Notes: generated by a model from the letters alone, not told the origin. Positions 26,991 to 38,049 are shown, numbered from the stretch's first letter. The stretch: 64,000 nucleotides of DNA from Rhizobium etli 8C-3 (GCF_001908375.1 NZ_CP017241.1:1491001-1555000), one strand, 5' to 3'. Translations and numbers: made by a program.

Positions 26991-29363
26991 CTATCGCCGC
27001 CCCCTTGGCGGCCTTGTCCCGGCCGCCTTGCGGGCCTGGCGGTTGTCGCGGCGGCCTGCCTTGTGGAACGAGCGCACCGCCGTCGGCATGTTGCGGCCTT
27101 CGCTTATCATCTCGAAGCGAAGGGCGCCGGCAAGCGGGATCGCTTCGGCAAGCTTCACGGTGACATCGTCTCCAAGACGGTATCCCAGACCGGTCCTTTC
27201 ACCTGACAGCGCCTGATGCGCCTCATCATAGATGAAGTAGTCCGTGCCGAGCGTGGATATAGGTACGAAGCCGTCGGCTCCATAGTCAGGGAGGGCGACA
27301 AATAGTCCCGATTTCGTGACACCCGATACGCGCCCCTTGAATTCTTCCCCGACACGCGTGCTCAGATGATGAGCGACCAGCCGGTCGACCGTCTCGCGCT
27401 CGGCGGCCATTGCACGGCGCTCGAACGTGGAGATTTCGGCGGCGATGTCGTCGAGTGCGGCTTCTTCCTCCGGTGTGATACCGCCTTCGCCAAGACCGAG
27501 CGAGCCGACCAGAGCACGATGAACGATCAGGTCCGCATAGCGTCGGATCGGCGAGGTGAAGTGCGCATATTTCATCAGGTTCAGCCCGAAATGGCCGATA
27601 TTTTCCGGGCTGTAGATCGCTTGGCTCTGCGAGCGCAGAACCATCTCGTTGACCATCGTCTGATGCGGCGTGTTCTCGGCTTTTGCCAGGATGCCGTTGA
27701 AGCTGTTCGCACGCACATTGCCGCCTTTGGCAAGCGAGATGCCGAGCGTTGCCAGAAATTGGCGCAGGATCTCCTGCTTGGCGAGCGTCGGACCGTCGTG
27801 GACGCGATAGATCAGCACCTGACGCTTCTTCTCGAGCGTTTCGGCCGCGCAGACATTTGCCTGGATCATCATTTCTTCGATAAGCTTGTGCGCGTCGAGC
27901 CGCGGCGGCACGAAGACGCGGTCCACCGTGCCGTCCGGTTTCAGCAGGATCTTGCGCTCGGGCATATCGAGTTCGAGCGGCTGGCGCCTTTCACGGCCGC
28001 GCTTAATCACCTCGTAGGCGTGCCACAGCGGCTTGAGGATCGGCTCCAGCATCGGCCCGGTCTTGTCGTCGGGCTTGCCGTCGATCGCTGCCTGCGCGTT
28101 GCTGTAGGAAAGCTTCGCCGCACTTTTCATCATGATGCGGTGGAACGTATGCCCGGCCTTACGGCCTTCCTTCGAGAAGACCATGCGCACGGCAAGTGCC
28201 GGTCGGTCGACGCCTTCCTTCAGCGAGCAAAGATCGTTGGAGATGCGTTCCGGCAGCATCGGCACGACACGATCGGGGAAATAGACCGAATTGCCGCGCT
28301 TCAGCGCTTCGCGGTCGAGTGCTGAATTGGACCTGACATAATAGGAGACATCGGCGATCGCCACGGTGATGATCACGCCGCCGGGGTTGTCGGGGGAGGG
28401 GTCCTCTTCGGCATAGACCGCGTCATCGTGATCCTTCGCATCGGCCGGGTCGATGGTGATCAGCGGCACGTCGCGCCAATCCTCGCGATGCGACATCGTC
28501 GCGGGCCTGGCCGCCAAGGCTTCGTCGATCACCGGCTGCGGGAAGACATGCGGAATGCCGTGCGCGTGGATCGCGATCATCGAGATCGCCTTTTCCGAGG
28601 CGACGGAACCGACGACCGACAGCACTTTTGCGCGCGGCAGGCCGAAGCGTCCGAGGCGCGCGATCTCGACTTCGACGAGATCGCCGTCCTTGGCATCGCC
28701 CGTATAATCCGGATCGATCAGCATCTCTTCGCCGCGTCGTTCGATCGGCAGCAGCCGTCCAGCGCCGCCGGGGGCGGTGCGGAAGACCCCCATGGTCGCG
28801 CCGCGGCGCTTGTCGATGATCTTGATGATGCGCGCGGTATAGGCCGGTCCGCCGCGGTCAGCCGCCGGAAAGATCTTCGCCACGACGCGATCGCCCATTC
28901 CGGCAACGGGTGTCTTGCCCTTGCCCTGGCGTCCGGCAGGCGACGTCTGGCGGATCGCGACGGCAGGTGCAACGCCCTGATCCTCAGGCCACTCCGCCGG
29001 CCGGCCGATCAATTCGCCGTCCTTGTCGCGTGTCGTGATGTCGAGAACGGTTACCGGCGGTAGTGCGCCCGGCCGGATCAGCGATTTCCGTGTCTTCTGC
29101 AGCATGCCTTCCTGTTCGAGGCCTCGCAGCATGTGCTTGAGTTCGACGCGGCTGTCACCCTTGAGGCCGAAGGCCTTGGCGAGCTCGCGTTTGGACGCCT
29201 TTTGCGGATGCTCGGCGATGAAGCGCAAAATGACTTCGCGCGACGGCAATGCGCCGTGCACGATGTTCAGCGGTTCGACGGGAGCGGCTTCGCGGCTCGC
29301 GCGGCCGAGCTTGCCCGAGCGCTTGCCCAAGGTCTTCGTTCTTTCGCGCGGAATCCTGCTCAC
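26991..29363 (-). CDS. rnr: Ribonuclease R
   Basis: This processive 3'-5' exoribonuclease can degrade structured RNA. The 790 residues include an N-terminal winged-helix region and cold-shock-like domains. The RNB catalytic domain has TIDPADAKDHDDAVY near residue 305 with the metal-binding aspartates and HFTSPIRRYADLIVHRAL near 575. An S1 domain (EFKGRVSGVTKSGLFVALPD) and a basic C-terminal tail rich in arginine follow. It begins 2 bases after topA ends on the same strand, so the two are very likely co-transcribed. The N-terminus is also basic. Confidence 0.95.
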   Translation of the reverse strand: MSRIPRERTKTLGKRSGKLGRASREAAPVEPLNIVHGALPSREVILRFIAEHPQKASKRELAKAFGLKGDSRVELKHMLRGLEQEGMLQKTRKSLIRPGALPPVTVLDITTRDKDGELIGRPAEWPEDQGVAPAVAIRQTSPAGRQGKGKTPVAGMGDRVVAKIFPAADRGGPAYTARIIKIIDKRRGATMGVFRTAPGGAGRLLPIERRGEEMLIDPDYTGDAKDGDLVEVEIARLGRFGLPRAKVLSVVGSVASEKAISMIAIHAHGIPHVFPQPVIDEALAARPATMSHREDWRDVPLITIDPADAKDHDDAVYAEEDPSPDNPGGVIITVAIADVSYYVRSNSALDREALKRGNSVYFPDRVVPMLPERISNDLCSLKEGVDRPALAVRMVFSKEGRKAGHTFHRIMMKSAAKLSYSNAQAAIDGKPDDKTGPMLEPILKPLWHAYEVIKRGRERRQPLELDMPERKILLKPDGTVDRVFVPPRLDAHKLIEEMMIQANVCAAETLEKKRQVLIYRVHDGPTLAKQEILRQFLATLGISLAKGGNVRANSFNGILAKAENTPHQTMVNEMVLRSQSQAIYSPENIGHFGLNLMKYAHFTSPIRRYADLIVHRALVGSLGLGEGGITPEEEAALDDIAAEISTFERRAMAAERETVDRLVAHHLSTRVGEEFKGRVSGVTKSGLFVALPDYGADGFVPISTLGTDYFIYDEAHQALSGERTGLGYRLGDDVTVKLAEAIPLAGALRFEMISEGRNMPTAVRSFHKAGRRDNRQARKAAGTRPPRGRR

Positions 29364-29365
29364 TC

Positions 29366-32029
29366 TCAGCTCTTCTTCGTTTTGGCGGGCGCTTTCGCTT
29401 TCGCAGCGGCTTTGGCCTTGGGCTTGGCGGCGCTTTTGGTCGCCTTGCCTTGTGAAGCGGCAGCCTTTGCCTTCGGTTTTGCCCTGCCCTTGGCCGCCGG
29501 CGCCTTGCCGGCCTTGGCGGCGATCAGCGCCAGCGCTTCCTCGACCGTGATTGCCTGCGGATCCTTGCCCCTAGGCAGCGTGGCATTCACCTTGCCCCAG
29601 CTCACATAGGGACCATACTTGCCGTCACGAACGGTGATTGCGCCACCATCGGGATGGTCGCCCAACTCCTTGAGCGCGGCCGGTGTTCCACGCCCACGGC
29701 CGCCCGGAGCCTTGTTCGCCTTCTCGGCGATCAGCGTTACGGCACGGTTGAGGCCGATCGAAAACACGTCCTCGACGCTTTCCAGATTGGCATAGCCGCC
29801 GTCATGCAGCAGGAATGGCCCGTAACGCCCGATGCCGGAGGAGATCATCTTGCCGGTTTCCGGATGCTTGCCGATGTCGCGCGGCAGCGAGATCAGCGCC
29901 ATGGCCTTCTCGTAGTCGATGTCTTCCGGCTTCCAGCCCTTCGGGAGCGAAGCGCGCTTGGCATCCTTGCCGTCGCCGCGCTGGATGTAAGGGCCGAATC
30001 GACCGGAGCGCAGCGTCAGTTCCACGCCGGTCACCGGATCGATGCCGAGGTTCTTCGGTTCGTTTTGGACCCCCCCTTCGGCTTCTCCGCCGTTTTCGGA
30101 GGTGAGCTGACGGGTGTAGTTGCATTCGGGATAGTTCGAGCAGCCGACGAAGGCGCCGTATTTGCCGAGCTTCAGCGACAGGTTTCCGGTGCCGCAGACC
30201 TGGCAGATGCGCGGATCGCTACCGTCCTCCCGCTTCGGGAAGACGAGCGGCGCCAGCTGTTCGTTGAGCGAATCGAGCACATTGGTGACGCGCAGTTCCT
30301 TTGTATCTTCGATCTGCGAGAAGAAATCCTTCCAGAAATCGCGTAGCACCTGTTTCCAGTTGAGCTCGCCTGCCGAGATCCGGTCGAGCTTCTCTTCCAG
30401 GTCGGCAGTGAAATCGTATTCGACATATTTGGTGAAGAAGCTTTCGAGGAACGCCGTCACCAGGCGTCCCTTGGAATGGGGGATCAGCTTGCGCTTGTCG
30501 ATCGTCACATATTCGCGGTCGCGGAGCGTCGCGAGGGTCGCGGCGTAGGTGGAGGGACGGCCGATGCCGAGCTCTTCCATCTTCTTGATCAGCGTCGCTT
30601 CCGAATAGCGAGGCGGCGGTTCGGTGAAGTGCTGCGTCGAGTTGATCTTCTGCTTTGCGAGGTTTTCGCGCGCATTGATCTCCGGCAGGCGGCCGCCTTC
30701 GTCGCCTTCGTCGGTCTGTTCGCCGTCTTCCTTCTGGTCGGTGTAAGCGGCAATGAAGCCGTCAAACCGGATGACGGATCCGACGGCGCGCAGGCCGGCC
30801 TTCTTTCCATTGTTGTCAGCAGCGATTTCGGCCGTCGTGCGCTCGATTTCGGCAGAGGCCATCTGGCTCGCGATGCCGCGCTTCCAGATCAGGTCGTAGA
30901 GCTTGATCTGATCGGCATCGAGGAATTTCCGCACACGGTCGGGCGAACGGTAGAAATCCGTCGGACGGATTGCTTCGTGGGCTTCCTGTGCGTTCTTCGC
31001 CTTGGTGGAATAGAAACGGGCCTTTTCCGGCATGTAGCGCTCGCCGAACTGATCGACGATGGCGCGCCGGGCCGCATCGATCGCTTCTGGTGCCATCTGC
31101 ACGCCATCGGTACGCATATAGGTGATGAGACCGACCGTCTCGCCGCCGATATCAACACCTTCGTACAGTCTCTGGGCGATCTGCATCGTGCGCGATGCAG
31201 AAAAACCAAGCTTGGAGGAGGCTGCCTGCTGCAGCGTCGATGTCGTGAACGGCGGTCCCGGGTTACGCTTGACGGGCTTTGCCTCGATGCTGTCGACGAC
31301 ATAGGCTGCACCCTCGAGCAGGGCTTTCAGCTTGCCGGCGTCGTCGCCGTTGGCGATCGATCGCGCCTGCAGCCGTTTGCCATCGGCTGCAACCAGCTTG
31401 GCCTCGAATTCATCACCGCGCGGCGTCTTCAAAAGAGCCGAAATGTTCCAGTATTCTTCCGAAATGAAACGCTCGATTTCGGTTTCGCGGTCGCAGACGA
31501 GACGCAGCGCGACCGATTGTACGCGGCCGGCCGAACGGGCACCCGGCAACTTGCGCCAGAGTACCGGCGAAAGATTGAAGCCAACGAGGTAATCGAGCGC
31601 GCGTCGTGCGAGATAGGCATCGACCAGCGGTACGTCGATGTCCCGCGGTTCGGCCATCGCATCCAGGACCGCCTTTTTGGTGATGGCGTTGAAGACGACG
31701 CGCTTCACCGACTTGCCGTTCAGCACGCGCTTCTTGTTCAGGACGTCGAGGACGTGCCAGGAGATTGCTTCACCCTCGCGATCCGGGTCGGTTGCCAGGA
31801 TGAGCCCATCGGAAGACTTTACCGCATCGGCGATGTCCTTCATGCGCTTGGCCGAGGCGCTGTCGACCTCCCAGAGCATTTCGAAGTCCTGGTCAGGAAG
31901 AACAGAGCCGTCCTTGGCAGGCAGATCGCGCACATGGCCGAAGGAGGCGAGCACCGTGTATCCGGAGCCCAGATACTTGTTGATCGTCTTGGCCTTGGCA
32001 GGCGATTCCACCACTACAACATTCATCAT
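29366..32029 (-). CDS. topA: DNA topoisomerase I
   Basis: This type IA topoisomerase relaxes negative supercoils and has 887 residues. The Toprim domain opens with VVVVESPAKAKTINKYLGSG. The catalytic tyrosine is in GLITYMRTDGVQMAP near residue 302. A C4 zinc finger (CQVCGTGN and onward to CSNYPEC) lies near 608, and several C-terminal repeats (RSGRFGPYIQRG, DGKYGPYVSWG) follow. It closes with a Lys/Ala tail of about 50 residues. Two ATGs stand in tandem at 32029 and 32026. It directly precedes rnr. A TopAI-like inhibitor is encoded about 10 kb away (42213-42470). Confidence 0.97.
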   Translation of the reverse strand: MMNVVVVESPAKAKTINKYLGSGYTVLASFGHVRDLPAKDGSVLPDQDFEMLWEVDSASAKRMKDIADAVKSSDGLILATDPDREGEAISWHVLDVLNKKRVLNGKSVKRVVFNAITKKAVLDAMAEPRDIDVPLVDAYLARRALDYLVGFNLSPVLWRKLPGARSAGRVQSVALRLVCDRETEIERFISEEYWNISALLKTPRGDEFEAKLVAADGKRLQARSIANGDDAGKLKALLEGAAYVVDSIEAKPVKRNPGPPFTTSTLQQAASSKLGFSASRTMQIAQRLYEGVDIGGETVGLITYMRTDGVQMAPEAIDAARRAIVDQFGERYMPEKARFYSTKAKNAQEAHEAIRPTDFYRSPDRVRKFLDADQIKLYDLIWKRGIASQMASAEIERTTAEIAADNNGKKAGLRAVGSVIRFDGFIAAYTDQKEDGEQTDEGDEGGRLPEINARENLAKQKINSTQHFTEPPPRYSEATLIKKMEELGIGRPSTYAATLATLRDREYVTIDKRKLIPHSKGRLVTAFLESFFTKYVEYDFTADLEEKLDRISAGELNWKQVLRDFWKDFFSQIEDTKELRVTNVLDSLNEQLAPLVFPKREDGSDPRICQVCGTGNLSLKLGKYGAFVGCSNYPECNYTRQLTSENGGEAEGGVQNEPKNLGIDPVTGVELTLRSGRFGPYIQRGDGKDAKRASLPKGWKPEDIDYEKAMALISLPRDIGKHPETGKMISSGIGRYGPFLLHDGGYANLESVEDVFSIGLNRAVTLIAEKANKAPGGRGRGTPAALKELGDHPDGGAITVRDGKYGPYVSWGKVNATLPRGKDPQAITVEEALALIAAKAGKAPAAKGRAKPKAKAAASQGKATKSAAKPKAKAAAKAKAPAKTKKS

Positions 32030-32187
32030 GATTCTCTAAAAAACCACCGCGCCCGGCGAGGAGAAGAGCGTAATACTTGCCGCTCGAAGATTACCGGCAC
32101 TCCGACATGGACAGGGAAATCGCTCCGGTCAAGGGGTTTGCTGAATTTTAGAGCTCCCGCAGCACCGGGAGGGCGGCTTCGTCCAAC

Positions 32188-32808
32188 TTACCCTTTTGCC
32201 CCGATCTTGCTCTCCGTCCCACTCATGAGGCGGGAAATGTTGGCCTTATGCTTGTAATAGGAGATGACAGACATCACCGCCATGACGGCCGCAACTTTCT
32301 CGACCCCCAATATCCACAGTGCAACCGGGACGACAAGCATCGCAACCAGCGCCGACAGCGAGGAATAACGGGTCGTAAAGGCAACCGCGAGCCATACGGC
32401 GCCGAAAAGCAGAACCATGACCGGCGCGACCCCTAGCAGCGTGCCGATATAGGTGGCAACGCCTTTGCCGCCCTTGAAGCCGATCCAGACGGGGAAGAGG
32501 TGGCCGATGAAGGCAAAGAAGCCGGCAATGATGCCCGCTTCCCCGCCAAGGAAATAACCGACGATCCAGGCTGCGGCCGACGCCTTCAGCGCATCGAGCA
32601 ACAGGGTCGCAGCCGCAAGCTTCTTGTTGCCGGTACGCAGCACATTTGTCGCGCCGATATTGCCGGAGCCGATGCTGCGCACATCGCCGAGCCCTGCCGC
32701 CTGCGTCAGGATGAGACCGAAGGGGATCGAGCCCAGCAGATAGCCGATAACGGCCGCCGCAAACGCCAGCGGCAGTGTGATCTGCCAGGTCAACACGTCA
32801 GAGATCAT
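32188..32808 (-). CDS. plsY: Glycerol-3-phosphate acyltransferase PlsY
   Basis: This inner-membrane enzyme transfers acyl groups from acyl-phosphate to glycerol 3-phosphate, the first step of phospholipid synthesis. The 206 residues have five or so membrane spans. All three family motifs are present: [14 protein letters not shown] and [20 protein letters not shown] (motif 1), then [18 protein letters not shown] (motif 2) and a C-terminal [12 protein letters not shown] (motif 3). I start at the ATG at 32808, with GGATGGAG just upstream; a longer frame would add 23 residues without membrane character. It is downstream of pyrC' on the same strand. Confidence 0.95.
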   Translation of the reverse strand: MISDVLTWQITLPLAFAAAVIGYLLGSIPFGLILTQAAGLGDVRSIGSGNIGATNVLRTGNKKLAAATLLLDALKASAAAWIVGYFLGGEAGIIAGFFAFIGHLFPVWIGFKGGKGVATYIGTLLGVAPVMVLLFGAVWLAVAFTTRYSSLSALVAMLVVPVALWILGVEKVAAVMAVMSVISYYKHKANISRLMSGTESKIGAKG

Positions 32809-32951
32809 ATAACTCCATCCCTTTCGTCCAATGGACTTACCCCACCCGCAGACCGTCTCGCCCAAAGGGGAAAGCATCTCTACAGCGCCTTGCGAAGGAC
32901 CAAACGCCTCTGCCAGCCGCCTTCACCACGCCTGCGGGGGCAACACCCGCC

Positions 32952-34244
32952 TTATTCCACTCCGTAAACAAGCTTACCCGCGACATAGGTCGCGACAGCC
33001 CGTCCGCTGAAGCGCGCATCCTCGAAAGGCGTATTCTTCGAGCGCGAGAGAAGCATGTCTTCTGAGACAAGCCAAGGCTCGTCGAGATCGATCAGCGCGA
33101 TATCGGCTTTGGCACCGGGCTTCAGCGTGCCGGCATCGAGGCCGAAGATCTGCGCAGGGCGCGTCGACATCGCATCGATCAGCCGCATCAGACTCACCTG
33201 GCCGCTATGGTAAAGGCGCAAGCCCGCCGCAAGCATCGTCTCAAGACCCACTGCACCATCAGCCGCTTCGCCGAAAGGCAGCCGTTTGGTATCGACATCC
33301 TGCGGATCATGCGAAGAAACGATGATGTCGATTGCCCCTCTCGCCAGCGCATCCACCATCGCCACGCGGTCGTCTTCGGAACGCAGCGGCGGATAGAGCT
33401 TGAAGAAGGTGCGGTACTCGCCGATGTCGTTTTCGTTAAGCGTCAGGTTGTTGATCGAGATGCCGCAGGTCACCTTGGCGCCGCGGCTCTTGGCAAGTTC
33501 GATCGCCTCGACCGACTCCGGTACCGAGATCATCGCTGCGTGATACGTGCCGCGGGTCAGTTGCGCGATGCGAAGGTCTCGTTCAAGAGGAATGAGTTCG
33601 GCTTCCTTCGGAATGCCCCCGAGGCCGAGCCAGCTGGCAAGCAAGCCTTCATGCATGACGCCGGTGGCGCCGAGATATTTGTCGCGGGTCTCGCAGGAGA
33701 TGACGGCGCCGAATTCGCGCGCATAGGTCATCACTCGCCGCAGCACCTGCGTGTCATGAACGCTGGAACGGCCATCTGTGAAGGCGACGGCGCCGGCTTG
33801 CATCAGCAAGCCGATCTCAGTCATTTCCTCGCCGGCCAGGTGCTTGGTGATCGCCGCAGCCGGATAGATGTTGACGAGCGCCGTGTCCCTGGCCGTTTTC
33901 TTGACGAATTCGACCAGTGCGATGTCGTCGATGACAGGATCGGTGTCTGGCATCATGATGATCGAGGTGACGCCTCCTGCGGCCGCCGCCCGGCTCGCCG
34001 AAGCGATCGTCTCGCGATGTTCGGCCCCCGGCTCGCCGATATTGACGCATGCATCGACCAGACCCGGGGTTGCGACAAGGCCGTTGCAATCGCGAACCGC
34101 GGCACCTTCCGGCGCCCCCTGGTTCTGCGCATCCTTACCGGCTGCGGCAATCACGCCGTCCTTGACGATGATCGTGCCGATCTCGTCGAGATTTTTCGAA
34201 GGATCGATGATACGAACATTCTTGAGAACGATCGAGTTCGTCAT
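32952..34244 (-). CDS. pyrC: Dihydroorotase-like protein PyrC' (catalytic site degenerate)
   Basis: This is an amidohydrolase-family protein of 430 residues, related to class I dihydroorotase. In active enzymes the strand PGxVDxHxHxREPG supplies two zinc-binding histidines; here it reads [14 protein letters not shown] (about residues 60-73), so both histidines are gone. Later family blocks such as [15 protein letters not shown] remain. Such PyrC' (PyrX) proteins are known to be inactive partners that assemble with aspartate transcarbamoylase. That fits this gene, whose ATG overlaps the pyrB stop by four bases (ATGA). An active dihydroorotase should be encoded elsewhere in the genome. Confidence 0.92.
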   Translation of the reverse strand: MTNSIVLKNVRIIDPSKNLDEIGTIIVKDGVIAAAGKDAQNQGAPEGAAVRDCNGLVATPGLVDACVNIGEPGAEHRETIASASRAAAAGGVTSIIMMPDTDPVIDDIALVEFVKKTARDTALVNIYPAAAITKHLAGEEMTEIGLLMQAGAVAFTDGRSSVHDTQVLRRVMTYAREFGAVISCETRDKYLGATGVMHEGLLASWLGLGGIPKEAELIPLERDLRIAQLTRGTYHAAMISVPESVEAIELAKSRGAKVTCGISINNLTLNENDIGEYRTFFKLYPPLRSEDDRVAMVDALARGAIDIIVSSHDPQDVDTKRLPFGEAADGAVGLETMLAAGLRLYHSGQVSLMRLIDAMSTRPAQIFGLDAGTLKPGAKADIALIDLDEPWLVSEDMLLSRSKNTPFEDARFSGRAVATYVAGKLVYGVE

Positions 34245-35182
34245 GCCCGCGGCCCCCGGTTCTGAGACACGAGCAAAATCTCCATCACCGCCATGCGCAC
34301 CGCGACCCCCATTTCCACCTGTTCGGCAATCACGCTTTGCGGTCCATCCGCCACTTCGGATGAAATTTCCACCCCACGGTTCATAGGTCCCGGATGCATC
34401 ACCAGGGCGTCGGCCTTGGCAGCTTTGAGGGTTTCCGCATCAAGCCCATAGAAATGGAAATACTCGCGCACGGAAGGCACGAAGGCGCCGGACATCCGCT
34501 CGCGCTGGAGGCGCAGCATCATCACCACGTCGGCGTCCTTGAGCCCTTCCTTCATCGAGTGGAAGACCTCGACACCCATCTCCGCAATGCCGGCCGGAAG
34601 CAGCGTCGCTGGTGCGACGACACGGACCCGCGCGCCCATGGCATTCAGAAGCAGGATGTTTGAGCGCGCCACCCGCGAATGGAGCACGTCGCCGCAGATC
34701 GCCACGATGATGCGCGACAACCTGCCCTTGGCACGGCGGATCGTCAGCGCGTCGAGCAGCGCTTGCGTGGGATGCTCGTGCTGGCCGTCGCCGGCATTGA
34801 CCACCGAGCAGGAGACTTTTTGCGCCAGGAGTGCAGCGGCACCGGCGCTCGAATGGCGGATCACCAGCACGTCCGGCCGCATCGCGTTCAGCGTCATCGC
34901 CGTATCGATCAGCGTTTCGCCCTTTTTCACCGAGGAATTGCCGACCGACATGTTCATGACGTCGGCGCCGAGGCGCTTTCCGGCGAGTTCGAAGGAGGCT
35001 TGCGTGCGCGTGGATGCTTCGAAGAAGAGGTTGATCTGCGTCAGGCCGCGAAGGGTCGATGTCTTCTTCTCGCGCTGCCGGCTGATCTTGACGGCCTCAT
35101 CCGCCTTGTCGAGCAGGTAGGTGATATCCTGCTCCGTGAGGCCTTTTATGCCGATGAGGTGGCGGTGGGGAAAGAAGACCAT
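34241..35182 (-). CDS. pyrB: Aspartate carbamoyltransferase catalytic subunit
   Basis: This enzyme makes carbamoyl-aspartate in pyrimidine synthesis (313 residues). The carbamoyl-phosphate-binding motif [19 protein letters not shown] lies near residue 53 and [16 protein letters not shown] near 132; [16 protein letters not shown] is also typical. The start at 35182 ([12 protein letters not shown]) has AGAGGCAGG upstream and a well-formed promoter at 35210-35238. The same frame stays open further upstream but this is non-coding. It overlaps pyrC' by four bases, consistent with a PyrB-PyrC' complex. No separate regulatory pyrI gene is seen. Confidence 0.96.
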   Translation of the reverse strand: MVFFPHRHLIGIKGLTEQDITYLLDKADEAVKISRQREKKTSTLRGLTQINLFFEASTRTQASFELAGKRLGADVMNMSVGNSSVKKGETLIDTAMTLNAMRPDVLVIRHSSAGAAALLAQKVSCSVVNAGDGQHEHPTQALLDALTIRRAKGRLSRIIVAICGDVLHSRVARSNILLLNAMGARVRVVAPATLLPAGIAEMGVEVFHSMKEGLKDADVVMMLRLQRERMSGAFVPSVREYFHFYGLDAETLKAAKADALVMHPGPMNRGVEISSEVADGPQSVIAEQVEMGVAVRMAVMEILLVSQNRGPRA

Positions 35183-35209
35183 GAACCTGCCTCTTGCTGT
35201 GTCACGCGC

Positions 35210-35238
35210 TCTATAATGAGTGGCGCGGTAAGGGGCAA
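35210..35238 (-). promoter_or_regulatory. Promoter of the pyrB-pyrC' operon
   Basis: Read on the minus strand, TTGCCC (35238-35233) and TATAGA (35215-35210) are spaced by 17 bases. Transcription would start near 35203, giving a short leader of about 20 bases before the pyrB start. Confidence 0.55.
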
Positions 35239-35359
35239 GCACGTGCTGCGGACAAAGGCTTACGTCCCCACGCAATTTGTCGTAAATCCGTAAGAGCAGA
35301 AGCGGGAAAGCTCGAACTTCCGCTTTCCCTTTGCCTGCCTCTTGCAATAGAAGCGACTC

Positions 35360-37009
35360 ATGACATCCGCTGAAGAAAAACTCGCCGAGCTGAACCAGCC
35401 TAGTCTCTGGTCCGGCATCAATGCCTACCGGTCCGATCCGCTGATCGTCGACCTGACTGCGGCGCTGCCGCGCGGCACGCGCGAGGATCTGGAAAACATG
35501 GGCCGTTACGTGACCTCGCCGGAGGCGCAGGAGCTGGCGCGCATGGCAAACCAGGGCACGCCACAGCTTCGCACCCATGGCCCGCGCGGCGAGCGTCTGG
35601 ATGTCATCGAGTTTCACCCGGCATGGCATGCACTGATGCGCCGCTCAATGTCCGTCGGCTTGCATTCCTCCGTCTGGGATCCACAGGCCGATGCCGACGC
35701 CAAGGATCAGGCGCACAAGATCCGCGCGGCCCGCTTTTACCTGACTGCCCAGCTCGAATCCGGCCACCTTTGCCCGCTGACGATGACGAGTGCTTCGGTG
35801 GCAGCACTGTCGGCTTCGCCTGCCGTGCAGAAGGACTGGGCGCCGAAGATCCTCTCGCGCAAATATGATTCGTCTAACAAGCCCGCCATGCAGAAGTCTG
35901 CCGTGACAATCGGCATGGGCATGACCGAGAAGCAGGGCGGCACCGACGTCCGCTCCAACAAGAGCACGGCCGAAAAGGTCAGCGAAGGCATTTACCGACT
36001 GTCGGGGCACAAATGGTTCATGTCTGCGCCGATGAGCGATGCCTTCATCATGCTGGCGCAGACGAAGGAAGGCATGGGCTGCTTCCTCGTTCCGCGTCTG
36101 CTGGAAGACGGTTCGGCCAACGGCCTGCGGTTCCAGCGGCTCAAGGACAAGGTCGGCAACCGCTCGAACGCCTCCTCCGAAGTCGAGTTCAGCGACACCT
36201 TCGGCTTCCTGCTTGGCGGCCCGGATGCAGGCATCCGCACGATCCTCGACATGGTGACGTTGACGCGGCTTGACTGCGCGCTTGCCTCGTCGGGCATCAT
36301 GCGCGCCTCGCTTGCCGAGGCCGTCCACCATACCCGCGGCCGCAGCGTCTTCGGCAAGATGCTCGTCAACCAGCCGATCATGACCCGCGTGCTGGCCGAT
36401 ATGGCGCTCGACGTCGCGGCCGCAACGGCGCTGTCCTTCCGCCTCGCGGATGCTTTCGACAAGGCCCGCGGCAATGCGGAAGAGGCTGCCTACGCCCGCG
36501 TCATGACGCCGGTTGCGAAATACTGGTGCTGCAAGATCGCGCCGGCGCTGATCTATGAGGCGATGGAATGCATCGGCGGCAGCGGCTACATCGAGGAGCG
36601 CCCCATCGCCCGCCACTACCGTGAAGCCCCGGTCAACGCCATCTGGGAAGGCTCAGGCAACGTGATGGCGCTCGATGTGCTGCGCGTGTTGACGCGCGGC
36701 AAGGATCTGTTCGAAACGGTGTTCACCGGCCTTGCCCGCGATCTCGGTCCGGCCGGCAAGAAGACGATTGACGTCCTTCGCGCCGCAATGGCGCTTTGCG
36801 AACGGGACGAGGGCGCAGCCCGCCTTCTGGTCGAACAGCTTGCGCTCGCCGCGGCTGCTGCCGAGCTCTACCGCCTCGGTGCCGGTCGCATCGCCGACGC
36901 CTTCATCGAAACCCGCCTCGCAGGCGGCTGGCGCGCGACATACGGCATGCTCGATTCCCGCTTCGACGCGACCTACATCGTGGACCTGCTTTATCCGCCG
37001 GCAGGATAG
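35360..37009 (+). CDS. aidB: AidB-type acyl-CoA dehydrogenase
   Basis: This flavoprotein is of the AidB branch of acyl-CoA dehydrogenases, 549 residues, the usual length for that branch. The hallmark [17 protein letters not shown] lies near residue 190. Further family blocks are [29 protein letters not shown] and [17 protein letters not shown]. The N-terminal half carries the AidB-specific extension. E. coli AidB is linked to the response to alkylating agents, but the physiological reaction of the family is not settled. It is divergent from pyrB. A TetR regulator follows in the same direction after 260 bases in which I see nothing notable. Confidence 0.88.
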   Translation: MTSAEEKLAELNQPSLWSGINAYRSDPLIVDLTAALPRGTREDLENMGRYVTSPEAQELARMANQGTPQLRTHGPRGERLDVIEFHPAWHALMRRSMSVGLHSSVWDPQADADAKDQAHKIRAARFYLTAQLESGHLCPLTMTSASVAALSASPAVQKDWAPKILSRKYDSSNKPAMQKSAVTIGMGMTEKQGGTDVRSNKSTAEKVSEGIYRLSGHKWFMSAPMSDAFIMLAQTKEGMGCFLVPRLLEDGSANGLRFQRLKDKVGNRSNASSEVEFSDTFGFLLGGPDAGIRTILDMVTLTRLDCALASSGIMRASLAEAVHHTRGRSVFGKMLVNQPIMTRVLADMALDVAAATALSFRLADAFDKARGNAEEAAYARVMTPVAKYWCCKIAPALIYEAMECIGGSGYIEERPIARHYREAPVNAIWEGSGNVMALDVLRVLTRGKDLFETVFTGLARDLGPAGKKTIDVLRAAMALCERDEGAARLLVEQLALAAAAAELYRLGAGRIADAFIETRLAGGWRATYGMLDSRFDATYIVDLLYPPAG

Positions 37010-37269
37010 CGCAAGATCACCTACAGCCCTTGCCTGCGCTTGGATAGTGATCGTGATGCAGCAGGGTTTGACGATCTTCAATGCCAGGTGGCGGGGTCGA
37101 TGATCCTGCGGATGCGACGCATCTTCCGCGCACGGGCCCATATGTTTTTTTTGGCCGGTGACACATTCGTCCATTTCAAACGATATCCCCAGGCTTTCCG
37201 AGCCTGCCCCATTGTCGGCAAGCAAAGGCTTCGCTACTCACCGCATAGTGACAGGCTGGGCGATCCGAC

Positions 37270-37929
37270 ATGTTGAATGAACCCGCGGTTCTTGAAGCTC
37301 TTCCGCAGGCTGCAAGCGAAGCCGAAAAGCGCGTCCGCGACCGCGGTGCGACCGAAAAGGCGATCCTCAGGGCGGCCAAGGCGCTGCTGTCCGAAGAAGG
37401 GTTCCAGAATTTCGGCATTAACGCGGTTGCCCGCCGGGCCGGATGCGACAAGCAGCTGATCTATCGCTATTATGGTGGCCTGAACGGCCTTGTCGAAGCG
37501 ATCGGCTCCGATCTCGGCACCTGGGTCAGGGATCGCATTCCCGAAGATACCGGCGGCATGTTTCTGCTCACCTACGGCGACCTCATGGAGCGCCTGGCGT
37601 TGCTTTTTCTCGAGGCGCTTCGCGACGACCCTCTGATGCGCCGCATCGTCGCCTGGGAGGTATCTGAGAATACGGAGCAGGTGAGGCGGCTTGCCGAATC
37701 CCGCTCGAAGGCGCTGTCGCAATGGCTGGAGCGCATGAAGGGCTCGCTTTCGCCGCCGAAGGGCGTCGATGCCGCCGCCGTCAACGCAATTCTCATTGCC
37801 GCGATCCAGCACCTCGTCCTCTCGGCTTCGGCAGGCGGCCAGTGTGCGGGCCTGGCGCTGAAGTCCGCCAAGGATTGGGAAAAAGCCGCAACCGCGTTGA
37901 AGCGCATCGTTCGCGGCGTTTACGGCTGA
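37270..37929 (+). CDS. TetR family transcriptional regulator
   Basis: This is a 219-residue repressor-type protein. The N-terminal helix-turn-helix is clear at about residues 35-80 (FGINAVARRAGCDKQLIYRY, then YGGLNGLVEAIG), followed by a helical ligand-binding domain. The target is not known; the aidB-like gene just upstream in the same orientation is the nearest candidate, but TetR genes often act on divergent or distant promoters. The ATG at 37270 has no strong ribosome-binding site. Confidence 0.85.
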   Translation: MLNEPAVLEALPQAASEAEKRVRDRGATEKAILRAAKALLSEEGFQNFGINAVARRAGCDKQLIYRYYGGLNGLVEAIGSDLGTWVRDRIPEDTGGMFLLTYGDLMERLALLFLEALRDDPLMRRIVAWEVSENTEQVRRLAESRSKALSQWLERMKGSLSPPKGVDAAAVNAILIAAIQHLVLSASAGGQCAGLALKSAKDWEKAATALKRIVRGVYG

Positions 37930-38049
37930 CGCGGCTTCGCGTCATCCACAGGCGGCGACTTGGGTGTTAACCTTAACGAATGGTTTACATTGCACGCTGC
38001 GGGGTAACGGGACAGGGTATCGGCAGTTCAAATCTCAGTTGTCGGAATC

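Noticed and set aside
30476..32257. Plus-strand open frame of 593 codons opposite topA
   Set aside because: topA on the minus strand has complete catalytic motifs; the antisense frame is a codon-bias shadow.
34241..35629. Longer 462-codon version of pyrB
   Set aside because: The extra 149 codons upstream of 35182 are arginine/leucine-rich, run into the divergent aidB gene and bypass a good promoter and ribosome-binding site.
38020..38040. AGTTCAAATCTC resembling a tRNA T-arm
   Set aside because: No acceptor stem, D-arm or anticodon arm can be built around it; the position is just upstream of the 56-residue protein gene.
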